A stretch of DNA of 64,000 nucleotides from Paraburkholderia silviterrae (GTDB lineage Bacteria > Pseudomonadota > Gammaproteobacteria > Burkholderiales > Burkholderiaceae), in assembly GCF_004353915.1 (NCBI RefSeq), contig NZ_SMRP01000006.1, forward strand, positions 247,887 to 311,886, in the 5' to 3' direction. The notes beneath the pieces are model-generated. The model searched no databases, was not told the DNA's origin, and saw only the letters and a list, made by a program, of their open reading frames with translations. Numbering within the stretch: position 1 is the stretch's first letter; every line of letters begins with the position of its first letter. This document shows, piece after piece, positions 25,497 to 33,914 of the stretch. The position numbers and the translations under genes were made by a program.

Positions 25497-26180
25497 TCAC
25501 GGTCGCGCGCTGCCCCAAAGACGGCGCGAAAAATCTTCGATCTCGCCGCTGAGGCGCCGTTTTTGCAGGGTGCGCGTCCAGCTTGTCGATAGCCCGGCTG
25601 CGCCAAGCAAGCGGCGATACTGTGCGTCGTCGAACGGCAGGTGCCAGGCGATGGCCGCCGCGTCGAGCACGGTAACGTCGCTTACACGCGAGGCGAGCTC
25701 GAGCGGTGCTTCGGGGCTGACGCGGCCGCCGGCGATCACGCGATAGAGCCAGCCTACGCGCGCTGCGTTTTGCATCTGCAGGGAGAGGTCTTCGATGGCG
25801 AAGTGAAAATTCACCTTGAAGCAGGGCGAGCGCGGCTGCGTCACTTGAATCAGCGCGTCGCCCCAGCAAAAGATATCGCCAATAAAGACGTTCTCTTCGG
25901 TCAGCCCAACGGTGGACAAGTTTTCACCAAACGACGCGGCAGCAAACCGGTTGGCCCGCGCGGGAAATTTACGCGCCCAGTGGGCATAGTGCTCGCGCGG
26001 ATAGTGGCACAGCGCGCGATCGGGACCGCCGTGGATCCCCGGTTCTGCCTGTTCGTCTCCTTCAAGGCCGCGTTCGCTCAACACCAGCGCGCTATTGACA
26101 GCGCGCTTGGCGATTGCGCTCGGACGGCCAGCGGGGTATTCAAGAACGCGGCCGGTAAAGACGGCTAGGGGAAAGCTCAT
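25497..26180 (-). CDS. MOSC domain protein, YiiM-like
   Basis: A 227-residue MOSC protein. Such proteins bind the molybdenum cofactor; YiiM protects E. coli against hydroxylaminopurines by reduction. The motifs 'GDEQAEPGIHGGPDRALCHYPREHYAHW', 'GENLSTVGLTEENVFIGDIF' and 'ALIQVTQPRSPCFKVN' with the conserved cofactor-binding Cys are present. The ATG at 26180 follows GGAG; open frame upstream of it is not part of the family. It is convergent with plcN and 124 bases downstream of a LysR gene. Confidence 0.88.
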   Translation of the reverse strand: MSFPLAVFTGRVLEYPAGRPSAIAKRAVNSALVLSERGLEGDEQAEPGIHGGPDRALCHYPREHYAHWARKFPARANRFAAASFGENLSTVGLTEENVFIGDIFCWGDALIQVTQPRSPCFKVNFHFAIEDLSLQMQNAARVGWLYRVIAGGRVSPEAPLELASRVSDVTVLDAAAIAWHLPFDDAQYRRLLGAAGLSTSWTRTLQKRRLSGEIEDFSRRLWGSARP

Positions 26181-26304
26181 AGGCGACTCCATTTGCATGA
26201 GCACACATGCTCTGCGCTTTGGCCATGCCGTGCAATTCGAAATCGCGAAGCGCGGCCAATACGCGGCGTTCGGCCGCGTGAGGGGCGCAGAATGGCCGGA
26301 AGAG

Positions 26305-27180
26305 TCAGCCCTCTCGCCGCGACTCGGTTTCCAGCAGACCAAGCAAGACCCTTGCCGTCTCGCTCATCTGACTCGCGTCGCGATGCACGATGCCGACGTC
26401 GCGATGAAACGTATGGTGGCCGAGGTCGATCGCACGCACCTTGGCGGGCCAGCGCCGCCAGGTGGCGGTCTGCGGAACGAGTGCGACGCCCACGCCGTTC
26501 TCCACCAGCTTCACGATGGCCTCCAGCTCGTCGAGCTCGCACACGTCCTGCACGGGCAACTGCATGCGCCGCAAAAAGCGGTCGACCTGCCGGCCGCCGA
26601 ACGACGCGCGGTCATAGCGGATATACGGCCGCGTGGCGATCAGCTCCATCCAGTCGCTGCCTTTCACGCCGCGCGGCACGATCAGCCGATAAGGTTCCTG
26701 CGCGAGCGGAGTCCAGCGCATATCGCTCTGGAGTGCGAAGGGAGGGCGGATGATGGCGGCCAGATCGATTTCGCCGGCGTCGACGAGATTGAGGAGTTCC
26801 ATCGACACCCCCGGAATCACGCGCGTGCTCGCGCCGGGGCACTGCTGGCGCAGCGCCGCGAGCGCGTCGGGCAGCAACGCGCGCTGCACCGATGCAATCG
26901 CGCCGATATTGATCCGCACGGCCACCGCCGGGTCCACGGTGACGGTGCTCAGGTTGCCGTAAAGCCGGATCACCTCCTGCGCCTGCACGAGAATCTGTTG
27001 GCCGCGCGCGTTCAAGCGTGCGGTGCGCCCCTCGCGGTCGAACAGCGCGAAGCCGAGCTCGGCTTCGAGACGCTGCATCTGCGCGCTCACGGCGGCCTGC
27101 GTAAGGCCGATCCGCTTTCCGGCGGCGGCGAAGGTACCCTCGCGGGCGACGGCAATCAGCGTCTTCAGCTCGCGGATCAT
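26305..27180 (-). CDS. LysR-type transcriptional regulator (VOC-linked)
   Basis: A 291-residue LysR regulator. The winged helix is 'LKTLIAVAREGTFAAAGKRIGLTQAAVSAQMQRLEAELGFALFDR' (residues 5-49), followed by a substrate-binding domain. It is divergent from the VOC-family gene at 27310 across 129 AT-rich bases and is its probable regulator. The MOSC gene downstream may be co-transcribed. Inducer unknown. Confidence 0.9.
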   Translation of the reverse strand: MIRELKTLIAVAREGTFAAAGKRIGLTQAAVSAQMQRLEAELGFALFDREGRTARLNARGQQILVQAQEVIRLYGNLSTVTVDPAVAVRINIGAIASVQRALLPDALAALRQQCPGASTRVIPGVSMELLNLVDAGEIDLAAIIRPPFALQSDMRWTPLAQEPYRLIVPRGVKGSDWMELIATRPYIRYDRASFGGRQVDRFLRRMQLPVQDVCELDELEAIVKLVENGVGVALVPQTATWRRWPAKVRAIDLGHHTFHRDVGIVHRDASQMSETARVLLGLLETESRREG

Positions 27181-27309
27181 TCACAAATTCCGTTTGTGTA
27201 TGGCGAAATTATATATTGATTTTATTTTTCAACCGTGCCGTCTATCATGGCCCGACAAAGCGCCGGCACGAACGGTAGAACGCATTGCATAGCGAGTATG
27301 GAGCGAACC

Positions 27310-27735
27310 ATGAGCCTTTCCCCGTTTCACCTGGCCATCCCCGTCTACGATCTGCCGGCCGCGCGCGACTTCTATGGCCGTGTATTCGGTCTCGAAGAAG
27401 GCCGTTCGAGCGACCATTGGGTCGACTTCGACTTTTTCGGTCATCAACTGGTGATTCACGAGCACCCGAAAACCGCCTCGCAGGAAAGCGCGCATACGAA
27501 CGCGGTGGACGGCCACGACGTGCCGGTGCCGCATTTCGGCGTGGTGCTGGAATGGAGTCAGTGGGAGGCGCTCGCGCAGCGGCTGCGCGAGTTCGGCACG
27601 CAATTCGTGATCGAGCCGTATATCCGCTTTCAGGGGCAGGTGGGCGAGCAGGCCACCATGTTCCTGTTCGATCCGTGCGGCAACGCGCTGGAATTCAAGG
27701 CGTTCAAGGACATCGGGCAGCTGTTCGCCAAATGA
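27310..27735 (+). CDS. VOC (glyoxalase/dioxygenase fold) family protein
   Basis: A 141-residue single-module vicinal-oxygen-chelate protein. Likely metal ligands are His in 'FHLAIPVYD', His in 'VPHFGVVLE' and Glu in 'CGNALEFKAF'. The family includes glyoxalases, dioxygenases and resistance proteins; the reaction is not evident. The ATG at 27310 has GGAGCG upstream and starts the first beta strand. It is controlled most likely by the divergent LysR gene. Confidence 0.85.
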   Translation: MSLSPFHLAIPVYDLPAARDFYGRVFGLEEGRSSDHWVDFDFFGHQLVIHEHPKTASQESAHTNAVDGHDVPVPHFGVVLEWSQWEALAQRLREFGTQFVIEPYIRFQGQVGEQATMFLFDPCGNALEFKAFKDIGQLFAK

Positions 27736-27774
27736 GGCTGCAAGCGTGCCCGAAAACGGCAGACGACGCGCGCG

Positions 27775-28629
27775 TCAGCTCTGCGTGACGAAGTTGCGTA
27801 CGTGCGTATTGAAGAGATCGGCGTGTGTGGCGTTCATGCCATGCGTCGCGCCTTTCATCGTGATGCGCTGCGCGAAGTCGATCCACTCTTCGAGCGCCTC
27901 GACATTATTGCGGAACATCAGCGGGCTGCGCTGGCCGTCGATCAGCAGCGTGCGGCACTTGATGTCCGCCGCGGGGCGGCGCATGTAGGCGGGCAGCGGA
28001 TCGAGCAGCTGCTTGGGCAGCGTCGTGGCGTTGGCGATGGCCATTTCGCGGAAGGCGTGCGGGCTCTTGCGCCAGGCGCCCGGCATGCTCACCGAATCCA
28101 CGAACAGCTCCAGCCCGTCTTCCAGCTCGCCGCGCTCGATGAGATCGGCCGCGCGCGTGCGCAGCGCGTTGGTGGCGGGAGGCAGCACGTCTTCGTCGTC
28201 TTCGAGGCGGCGCAGCGGGCCGCCCGGATCGGCGAGCACGAGCGTGCGCACGAGGCGCGGATAGCGGCGCGCGAGGTGATACGCAATCGAGCCGCCGCGC
28301 GAATGACCCACCAGATGCACCGACTCGAGTCCCATCGCGACGATGAAGTCGGCCAGCTCATGCAGATGGCTTTCCCAGCCGAATTCGCCCTGGATGCAGG
28401 CGTCGGCGGCCGGCCAGTAATGGCTCAGGCTCGGGGCGATGCAGCGGAAATCGTCCGCGAGACCGTCCAGCTGCGGCGCCCAGTAGCGGTAGTCGCACAG
28501 CGAGCCGTGCACGAACAGCAGTGGCTCACCGGTGCCCCGTTCGAGGTACGGCAGAACGACGCCCGAGTCCAGCGTCGCGAACGACAGGTCGGGTGGGGCA
28601 AGTAGGGACGGGTCGATGCGTTGATTCAC
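27775..28629 (-). CDS. alpha/beta hydrolase
   Basis: A 284-residue alpha/beta-hydrolase: oxyanion loop 'LLFVHGSLCDYRYW', nucleophile elbow GHSRGG, acid in 'TLLIDGQRSP' and His in 'MKGATHGMNATHAD'. I choose the GTG at 28629 (GTG AAT CAA CGC) because CTGGAG lies 8 bases before it; an ATG at 28668 would add 13 residues and also fits. Substrate unknown. It is convergent with the VOC gene. Confidence 0.85.
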   Translation of the reverse strand: MNQRIDPSLLAPPDLSFATLDSGVVLPYLERGTGEPLLFVHGSLCDYRYWAPQLDGLADDFRCIAPSLSHYWPAADACIQGEFGWESHLHELADFIVAMGLESVHLVGHSRGGSIAYHLARRYPRLVRTLVLADPGGPLRRLEDDEDVLPPATNALRTRAADLIERGELEDGLELFVDSVSMPGAWRKSPHAFREMAIANATTLPKQLLDPLPAYMRRPAADIKCRTLLIDGQRSPLMFRNNVEALEEWIDFAQRITMKGATHGMNATHADLFNTHVRNFVTQS

Positions 28630-28836
28630 GGAGATCACTCCAGTCGCGGAGATGACACTTTGCCGCATGGCAACGCTTAAGGGAAACGCAATAAATTGAA
28701 CGTTGCTATCAGGTTTTCTGATTGAAATAAGATTGAAAGCTTGCGGCGCTGATACATCGGCCAACCCTGAGCCCGTCGCGGTGAGACGCTGGTAGACTCC
28801 GGCCGGCATTCAGCCCCATCCCACCGGAGTTCACCC

Positions 28837-29094
28837 ATGCGCCGAAACCTGCTTCGAATCTGTCTTGCCGCTGCCACGTGCGTGCTTGGCGCTTGCTCTA
28901 CCGCGAATTCCACTGCCCCGTCCACGATGGTGGGTGCCGATCGCGACGCACATGGATGCATTGGCTCCGCGGGCTATTCGTGGTGTGAACACACGCAGCG
29001 CTGCGAACGCCCGTGGGAACTCGCGAAGCAGCAAGGCTTTGCTTCCTCCGAGGCGAACTTCGCGCAATACTGCGCGACCGGAACGGCTAACTGA
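28837..29094 (+). CDS. small lipoprotein with CIGSAGYxWCE motif
   Basis: An 85-residue protein with a lipoprotein signal peptide ending in LGAC (cysteine 20). The mature part contains four more cysteines in 'HGCIGSAGYSWCEHTQRCERPWEL' and 'FAQYC', probably in disulfides in the periplasm. I have seen this Cys-rich pattern in small proteobacterial lipoproteins but cannot name a function. Confidence 0.7.
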   Translation: MRRNLLRICLAAATCVLGACSTANSTAPSTMVGADRDAHGCIGSAGYSWCEHTQRCERPWELAKQQGFASSEANFAQYCATGTAN

Positions 29095-29446
29095 TCCACG
29101 CCTCGAATCGCGCAGAATGTATGCGCTTCAAACCGTGCCATCGCGCGCAATTCAATCAGGAATCCATATGATTTTGACGGGGCAATCCTTATTCGTCAGA
29201 CATTTGGCAATGCAGCATGCATCGGACACGGCGTTGCCCCCACGCTAGCGAGTGCCGTATCGCCAGTCCCGCGACGAAGCATTTCTCTGCATGAATTCTG
29301 GCGCCTTTCGCACCGACGTTGCGCAAAGCCACGTGCCGCGAGCGAACTTTTCCTTTTTGGAAAACGTTTGCGGTAGGGGTATCAAGCCGCGTCCGATGCG
29401 AGCCGAAAACGCGCCTATAGGCATGAGGTTTCGAAAAGGGGCAAAC
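29095..29446. other. intergenic region before the small lipoprotein/transglycosylase cluster
   Basis: About 350 bases with no gene I can support. It holds a short inverted repeat TTTTCC-TTTTT-GGAAAA (29348-29364), about 80 bases before the next start, which may be regulatory. Confidence 0.45.
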
Positions 29447-29824
29447 GTGAAGCACATCGTGTTCTTGATCGCCGTGATGGCATTGGCGGGGTGCGCGCAA
29501 CTGCATCCGGCCGATACGGCAAACACTGAAAAGCCGGCCGCGCCAACCGTGGTGATGCGGTTCGATATTCCCGCCGACGCGCTCGGCGCACGCGATCCAC
29601 AACTAGCCACGGTGCTCGCGAAGGCGGGGGCGCTGGCCGCCGCGCAGAGGCAGCCGACTGTGATCCGCGTGACTGCGCTCGGCCAGGATCTGCGCTACCT
29701 CAACGAGGCGATCTGGAAGGGCGTGCCGCCACGGCAATCACTCAAGCCAGCGCTCGAGAATGTCACGGCCGGCGCGAACCAGACATACAGCGTGTCGATC
29801 GAACCACTGCAATCGGGGGACTGA
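29447..29824 (+). CDS. putative lipoprotein, first gene of a small transglycosylase cluster
   Basis: A 125-residue protein starting at GTG with AAGGGG upstream. The signal peptide 'VKHIVFLIAVMALAGC' ends in a lipobox Cys. The mature domain ('VVMRFDIPADALGARDPQLATVLAKAGALAAAQRQPTVIRVTALGQDLRYLNEAIWKGV') looks globular but I do not recognise it. It precedes a small exported protein by 4 bases and a lytic transglycosylase, an arrangement seen near type IV pilus or secretion genes, so it may be an envelope-machine component. Confidence 0.6.
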   Translation: MKHIVFLIAVMALAGCAQLHPADTANTEKPAAPTVVMRFDIPADALGARDPQLATVLAKAGALAAAQRQPTVIRVTALGQDLRYLNEAIWKGVPPRQSLKPALENVTAGANQTYSVSIEPLQSGD

Positions 29825-29828
29825 CGCG

Positions 29829-30164
29829 ATGCGCCCGAATGTTCTCGCCGGGGCCGCGCCGTTACTGGTCCTGCTCGTTTCCTGCAGCGCGTGGGCGGGC
29901 CAGCCCGGCGCCGTCGCCGTCGCCCTGGCGTCGGATACCGACGTGTCACGCGTCTATCCGCCGTTGCCCACGCTCGCCATGCTGCCGCCATCGACCGGCG
30001 ATGACGACGCGCTACCCGCCTCGCATTCCGTCTCGCGCAAAAGGAAGGCGCGCCAGCACGACTGCCATTGCGCCATGCCTTCTCCCAGGCTCGTGGTGTC
30101 CGACGCGTCGCGTGTCTACCTCAAGGACATCGAACGGCAGCTCGATGTTGCGTTGGCGCGCTAA
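29829..30164 (+). CDS. small exported protein of unknown function
   Basis: A 111-residue protein with a signal peptide (MRPNVLAGAAPLLVLLVSCSAWAG). Its middle is Pro/Ser-rich, followed by a basic, Cys-containing stretch ('KRKARQHDCHCAMPSPRL') and 'VSDASRVYLKDIERQLDVAL'. It begins 4 bases after the lipoprotein gene and is followed by the transglycosylase after 23 bases, so the three form an operon. No family recognised. Confidence 0.6.
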   Translation: MRPNVLAGAAPLLVLLVSCSAWAGQPGAVAVALASDTDVSRVYPPLPTLAMLPPSTGDDDALPASHSVSRKRKARQHDCHCAMPSPRLVVSDASRVYLKDIERQLDVALAR

Positions 30165-30187
30165 CTCGCGCATTGGAGGCCAGAACG

Positions 30188-30676
30188 ATGGCTCAGCACA
30201 TGTCTCTTGCACGCCGGTGTTCGAAATACCGGATCTTGTTTGCGTGGCTTGCCGCGGCCACACTCAGCTGTCCGATGGCGCATGCAGCGAACGGCGACGA
30301 GTGTTTCGAAAAGGCGGGCGCATACCAGGGCGTCAATCCGCTCGTGCTGCGTGCCGTGGCATGGCGCGAATCGAAGGGTGACGCGAGCGCTATCAACCAC
30401 AACGCCAATGGCTCGATCGACGTGGGGCAACTGCAAATCAACTCCGTCCATTTTTCCGAACTCGCGCGTGAGGGTATCCCGCATCGCGCATTGACCGACC
30501 CGTGCGTGAACATCTTCGTGGCCGCGTGGCTGCTCAAACAGAAGATGGTGCGTTACGGCAACACGTGGCGGGCAATTGGCGCGTATCACTCGGAGTCGCC
30601 GCGAGAACGCGATGCGTACGCGCGGAGCATCCGGGCGATCCTCGTCAGCTGGGGGTTGTTGCGGCCCCAGCAATGA
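30188..30676 (+). CDS. lytic transglycosylase, IagB/VirB1-like
   Basis: A 162-residue exported transglycosylase. The signal peptide covers residues 1-33. The SLT domain shows 'CFEKAGAYQGVNPLVLRAVAWRESKGD' with catalytic Glu61, 'NHNANGSIDVGQLQINSVHF' and 'IGAYHS'. Enzymes of this size cleave peptidoglycan to make room for type III secretion, conjugation or type IV pilus machines (IagB, BfpH, PilT/VirB1). No such machine is in the window, so the cluster is probably a remnant or a free-standing set. GGAGG precedes the start. Confidence 0.88.
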   Translation: MAQHMSLARRCSKYRILFAWLAAATLSCPMAHAANGDECFEKAGAYQGVNPLVLRAVAWRESKGDASAINHNANGSIDVGQLQINSVHFSELAREGIPHRALTDPCVNIFVAAWLLKQKMVRYGNTWRAIGAYHSESPRERDAYARSIRAILVSWGLLRPQQ

Positions 30677-30759
30677 CATCTCAGTGCTTCACTATTTCTT
30701 TATCGGCAATTCAATTAGGACACCGGTCCGAGCAAGGCAAACGTCTCGACTGGATCAAG

Positions 30760-31047
30760 CCGTACACGCAGGGCATCTATGCCTACGTGACGCTCAAGGT
30801 GGGCGTGGAGCCCACGGAGCCGTTGCGCCAGGCACTGGTGGCGCTGGTGCGCAAGGAGATCGGCCCAATTGCGAGCCCCGACTTCATCCAATGGGCGCCG
30901 GTTTTGCCGAAGACCCGTTCAGGTAAGATCATGCGCCGCATCTTGCGCAAGATTGCCGACGGCGACTACGACAATCTCGGCGATGTCTCCACGCTGGCCG
31001 ATCCGCGCGTGGTGAAGGAACTGATCGGTCACCGGATCGCGCATTGA
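30760..31047 (+). pseudogene. 3' remnant of acetyl-CoA synthetase (acsA)
   Basis: About 95 codons match the C-terminal end of AMP-forming acetyl-CoA synthetase: 'QGIYAYVTL', then 'LPKTRSGKIMRRILRKIADGDYDNLGDVSTLADPRVV' with the lysine that is acetylated in intact enzymes, up to the natural stop. The preceding 550 or so residues are missing; upstream DNA belongs to the transglycosylase gene. It marks a recombination breakpoint near 30680-30760. Confidence 0.85.
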
Positions 31048-31076
31048 AGCGCAAGCACCAGCGCGAAGCCTTCTAT

Positions 31077-31132
31077 ATAACGGGTGGCGCGATGGACCTT
31101 CTTGCTGGTCCATCGCGCCGCCCGTTATTTTC
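31077..31132. terminator. strong bidirectional hairpin terminator
   Basis: 22-base arms (31077-31098 and 31107-31128) pair with a single G-T wobble around an 8-base loop and are followed by TTTT. It separates the acsA remnant from the convergent HiPIP gene. As it fits an original acsA 3' end, it was probably retained with the remnant. Confidence 0.88.
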
Positions 31133-31150
31133 CGGTCATCGACCGCAGCG

Positions 31151-31462
31151 TCAGGCCTTCTTGACGTAAGCGTTGCACCAGCCCTTCGCATACACCAGCT
31201 TGCCGCCGTAGGTTGCGCAGGGGCCCGTCGCCGCGCCGGGCTTGCCTGAATACAACTGGCAATTGGCGCAGGTCTGGCCGGCCTGGTAGCGGGCGAATTT
31301 CGACTTGTCGACTTTCGCGGCGTCTTCCGTGTATCCGAGCGCCTGTGCTGTGGGGTCGGTCACGGAGAGCAATGGGGCGTCCGCGCGTGACTCGGTGGAC
31401 AGCACCGTCGTCGACGCGACAGAGGCGGCAAGGATCATGAAACGCCGGCGGGAAACTGGCAT
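31151..31462 (-). CDS. high-potential iron-sulfur protein (HiPIP), Tat-exported
   Basis: A 103-residue soluble electron carrier with a [4Fe-4S] cluster. A Tat signal (SRRRFMILAASVAS) is followed by a mature domain with the four ligands Cys65, Cys68, Cys82 and Cys96 in HiPIP spacing (C-x2-C-x13-C-x13-C) and the typical 'GQTCANCQLYSG' and 'GWCNAYV'. It works in the periplasm, passing electrons between bc1-type complexes and oxidases or other enzymes. It stands alone, convergent with the acsA remnant. Confidence 0.95.
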   Translation of the reverse strand: MPVSRRRFMILAASVASTTVLSTESRADAPLLSVTDPTAQALGYTEDAAKVDKSKFARYQAGQTCANCQLYSGKPGAATGPCATYGGKLVYAKGWCNAYVKKA

Positions 31463-31826
31463 GATATGGACTCCTGTGTGTATTGGAGCCGGCGGAACGC
31501 AAGACGCATGGCATGCATCGCCCTGGGTACGCTTACGTTGAGTGCATCCCGTCGGTCCATGGAAGCTCGATCAGCATACGCCATACTCACCGGTCACCCG
31601 ACCGGATTCGCTGGCGCCAGATATGCCGCGCAATCGGCCCGCAGGCGATTTCGTCGGCATCGACTTCGATAACACTGGTGCGGGAATCAATATATCACGG
31701 CGTGAAATGTGAATGCGCACAGCGCGCGCGGGCGCCGTGCTTGCCGTGTCCGGCGGGGCGGTTGACGGCGGCGCTTGACTTGCAGCTAACCGGCAGCGAA
31801 TCGGCAACGACCCTGCAGACGGCGAA
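31463..31826. other. intergenic region upstream of HiPIP
   Basis: About 360 bases containing the HiPIP promoter side and the 3' side of the GNAT gene. Open frames here lack family features. An AT-rich patch is at 31680-31710. Confidence 0.4.
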
Positions 31827-32549
31827 TCAGCCGCGCGCCTGCGCGTCTCGCAGGCCGGCGAGCGACTCGCGCTGATTGCCCTCGGCGTCGAAGTTGCCGG
31901 CGTCGAGCCAGGTTTCGAACGCGCGTTTCACGCCCGGCCAGTCCTTGTCGACGATGGCGAACCACGCGGTATCGCGGCTGCGTCCCTTGTACACGATGGC
32001 CTGCCTGAAGATGCCTTCGAATTGAAAGCCGAGCCGCAGCGCGGCCTGCCGTGAGGGCGCGTTGAGGCTGTCGCATTTCCATTCATAGCGCCGGTAGCCG
32101 AGCGCGTCGAATGCGTAGCACATCAACAGATACTGCGCCTCGGTGGAGAGCGCCGTGCGCTTGAGCCGCGGGGAGAAGGTGACGTTGCCGACTTCGATCA
32201 CGCCATTCGCCGGATCGATGCGCATCAGCGAGAACGTGCCCACGGCCTTGCCGCTCGCCCGGTCGATGACCGCGTAATGCAATGGGTCGGTGGAGGCGGC
32301 CGCGCCCGTGAGGTACGCGCGATACGCCGCGAGGTCCACGAACGGACCAATCGTCAGATAGGTCCAGTCGCTGCCGTCGGCGACCTGGCTATAGGCGTCG
32401 AAAAGGTCGGCGGCATGCCGGTCGACGTCGATGGGCTCGATGCGGCAGCGCGCGCCCTCGATGCTCACGCGCGCGGGCCGCTCGCGCGCCGTCCAGCCGG
32501 ACAGGGCGTCGCCGATGGGTTGCGCGTATTCGTTCGTTCTGGCTGCCAT
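31827..32549 (-). CDS. GNAT family N-acetyltransferase (RimJ/RimL-like)
   Basis: A 240-residue acetyltransferase. The pattern 'RIEPIDVDRHAADLFDAY', 'YAVIDRASGKAVGTFSLMRIDPANGVIEVGNVTFSPRLKRTALSTEAQYLLMCYAFDALGYRRYEWKCDSLNAPSRQAALRLGFQFEGIFRQ' is that of the RimJ/RimL branch, which acetylates N-terminal or side-chain amines using acetyl-CoA. Substrate unknown. Single gene. Confidence 0.88.
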   Translation of the reverse strand: MAARTNEYAQPIGDALSGWTARERPARVSIEGARCRIEPIDVDRHAADLFDAYSQVADGSDWTYLTIGPFVDLAAYRAYLTGAAASTDPLHYAVIDRASGKAVGTFSLMRIDPANGVIEVGNVTFSPRLKRTALSTEAQYLLMCYAFDALGYRRYEWKCDSLNAPSRQAALRLGFQFEGIFRQAIVYKGRSRDTAWFAIVDKDWPGVKRAFETWLDAGNFDAEGNQRESLAGLRDAQARG

Positions 32550-32773
32550 TCTTCACATGCTCCATTCGCACGGCGGGCTCGCGCGTGCATGACACGTTAC
32601 CTCAGGAATGACAGCTAAAGTAACCTTGCTCGTGGCACCTTGAAAAGGTCCACGGCGGCCAGAGACGTTGGAGCCACGCTTCGTGGCGCGGCAGGCTGCA
32701 CGGCTCGCGGCGCAATTCGGCCTGTGATGCGGCGTGGATTGCGGCGGGGCGAATTGCGTCGCGAGCATCAGGT

Positions 32774-33034
32774 TCATTGCGACATGGAACCTGAAGCGGG
32801 ATGGTCCGTGCCCATCGCGTCGTGCTTCTTCATGGTTGAATCCTTGCCCATCTTGTCGTGCGCCATCGCACCGTCCTTGCTCATCTTGTCGTGAGACATG
32901 GCGTCTTTGCCCATGGTGTCCTTCTGCATGGCGTCGTTGCCCATCGCGCCGCTCGCTTGCGCGAACGCGGTGCCGGTGCCTGCGCCCAGCGTGGCGGCGC
33001 TGACGACGATAGCGGCGAGAATGATCTTCTTCAT
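32774..33034 (-). CDS. pentapeptide MXKDX repeat protein
   Basis: An 86-residue exported protein. The signal peptide 'MKKIILAAIVVSAATLGAGTGTAFA' is followed by degenerate repeats of the MxKDx type (MQKDT, MGKDA, MSKDG, MGKDS). The family is known only by this repeat; metal or oxidant scavenging by Met is a plausible but unproven role. It is 63 bases after the molybdopterin oxidoreductase gene and closes that operon. Confidence 0.88.
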   Translation of the reverse strand: MKKIILAAIVVSAATLGAGTGTAFAQASGAMGNDAMQKDTMGKDAMSHDKMSKDGAMAHDKMGKDSTMKKHDAMGTDHPASGSMSQ

Positions 33035-33097
33035 GGCTGTGCTCCTTGGTGGGTGAAAACCTGGTGGGTGAAAAATAAGGTCCGGCAATTCAGGCCG

Positions 33098-33883
33098 TCA
33101 CGAGCCGCCGAACCAGTTGTAGCCCTGGTCGACCCAATAGCCGCCGGGGTACGTGTTCGTGACGAAAATTTCGACGATGTGCTTCGGATTCTTGTAGCCG
33201 AGCTTGGTCGGCATGCGCAGCTTCATCGGGTAGCCGTATTTGGCAGGCAGGCGCTCGCCGTCGTAGTCGAATGCGAGCAGCGTTTGCGGATGCAGCGCGG
33301 TGGCCATGTCGATGCTCTCGTAGTAGTCGTCCGCGCAGCGAAAGCCCACGTACTTCGCGCTGGTGTCCGCGCCCACGCGGCGCAGGAAGCTGGCGAACGG
33401 CGTGCCGCCCCAGCGCCCGATGGCGCTCCAGCCTTCCACGCAGATATGCCGCGTGATCTGCTCGGCGTGCGGCAGCGCGTAGAGCTCGGGCAGCGTCCAC
33501 ACGCGCTGGCCGGTGACGAGTCCGCTCAGCTTGAGGCGGTAGCTGCCGCCGTCCACGACAGGCGCTTCGTCGACGCTGTAGAACGCGTTGAACGGGAATG
33601 GCCGTGTGATCTGCGCCTCGGTGTAGGTGGGCGCGAGCTGGTGAGGATCGAAGAGCCACGCCTGCACGCGGTCGTTCAGCCGCGAGACGGCGGTAAGAAA
33701 CGTGTTGACGGAGGCCTCGTCGGTGATCGAGCAGCCGGTCAGCATCGAAAGGCCGCCGAGCGTGAGCAGGCGCTTGCCGAACAGCCGTCGCGAGGGCATC
33801 TCGAGCCTGGCCGTTTCGCGGCGCGCATCGGCGAGGATCGCCGCGCGGTCCAGCGTGACGATTTTGCGGTCGTTCGTGTTCAT
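33098..33883 (-). CDS. molybdopterin-dependent oxidoreductase, MsrP/sulfite-oxidase fold
   Basis: A 261-residue protein of the sulfite-oxidase/YedY fold with a Tat-like N-terminus ('SRRLFGKRLLTLGGLSML'). The molybdenum-ligating Cys148 lies in 'RHICVEGWSAIGRWGGTPF'; other signatures are 'YVGFRCADDYYESIDMATAL' and 'LPAKYGYPMKLRMPTKLGYKNPKHI'. MsrP repairs periplasmic methionine sulfoxide. This enzyme is paired here with a cytochrome b rather than a clear MsrQ, so its substrate may differ. It is the second gene of the operon controlled by the sigma-type promoter at 34588-34613. Confidence 0.9.
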   Translation of the reverse strand: MNTNDRKIVTLDRAAILADARRETARLEMPSRRLFGKRLLTLGGLSMLTGCSITDEASVNTFLTAVSRLNDRVQAWLFDPHQLAPTYTEAQITRPFPFNAFYSVDEAPVVDGGSYRLKLSGLVTGQRVWTLPELYALPHAEQITRHICVEGWSAIGRWGGTPFASFLRRVGADTSAKYVGFRCADDYYESIDMATALHPQTLLAFDYDGERLPAKYGYPMKLRMPTKLGYKNPKHIVEIFVTNTYPGGYWVDQGYNWFGGS

Positions 33884-33914
33884 CTGGAATCCTTATCGAT
33901 GAGCAAAGTCAAGC

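Noticed and set aside
24233..25606. Minus-strand open frame of about 450 codons
   Set aside because: It is antisense to plcN and extends into its terminator region; no family features.
29189..29610. Minus-strand frames opposite the lipoprotein leader
   Set aside because: They overlap a supported plus-strand lipoprotein gene and have no family resemblance.
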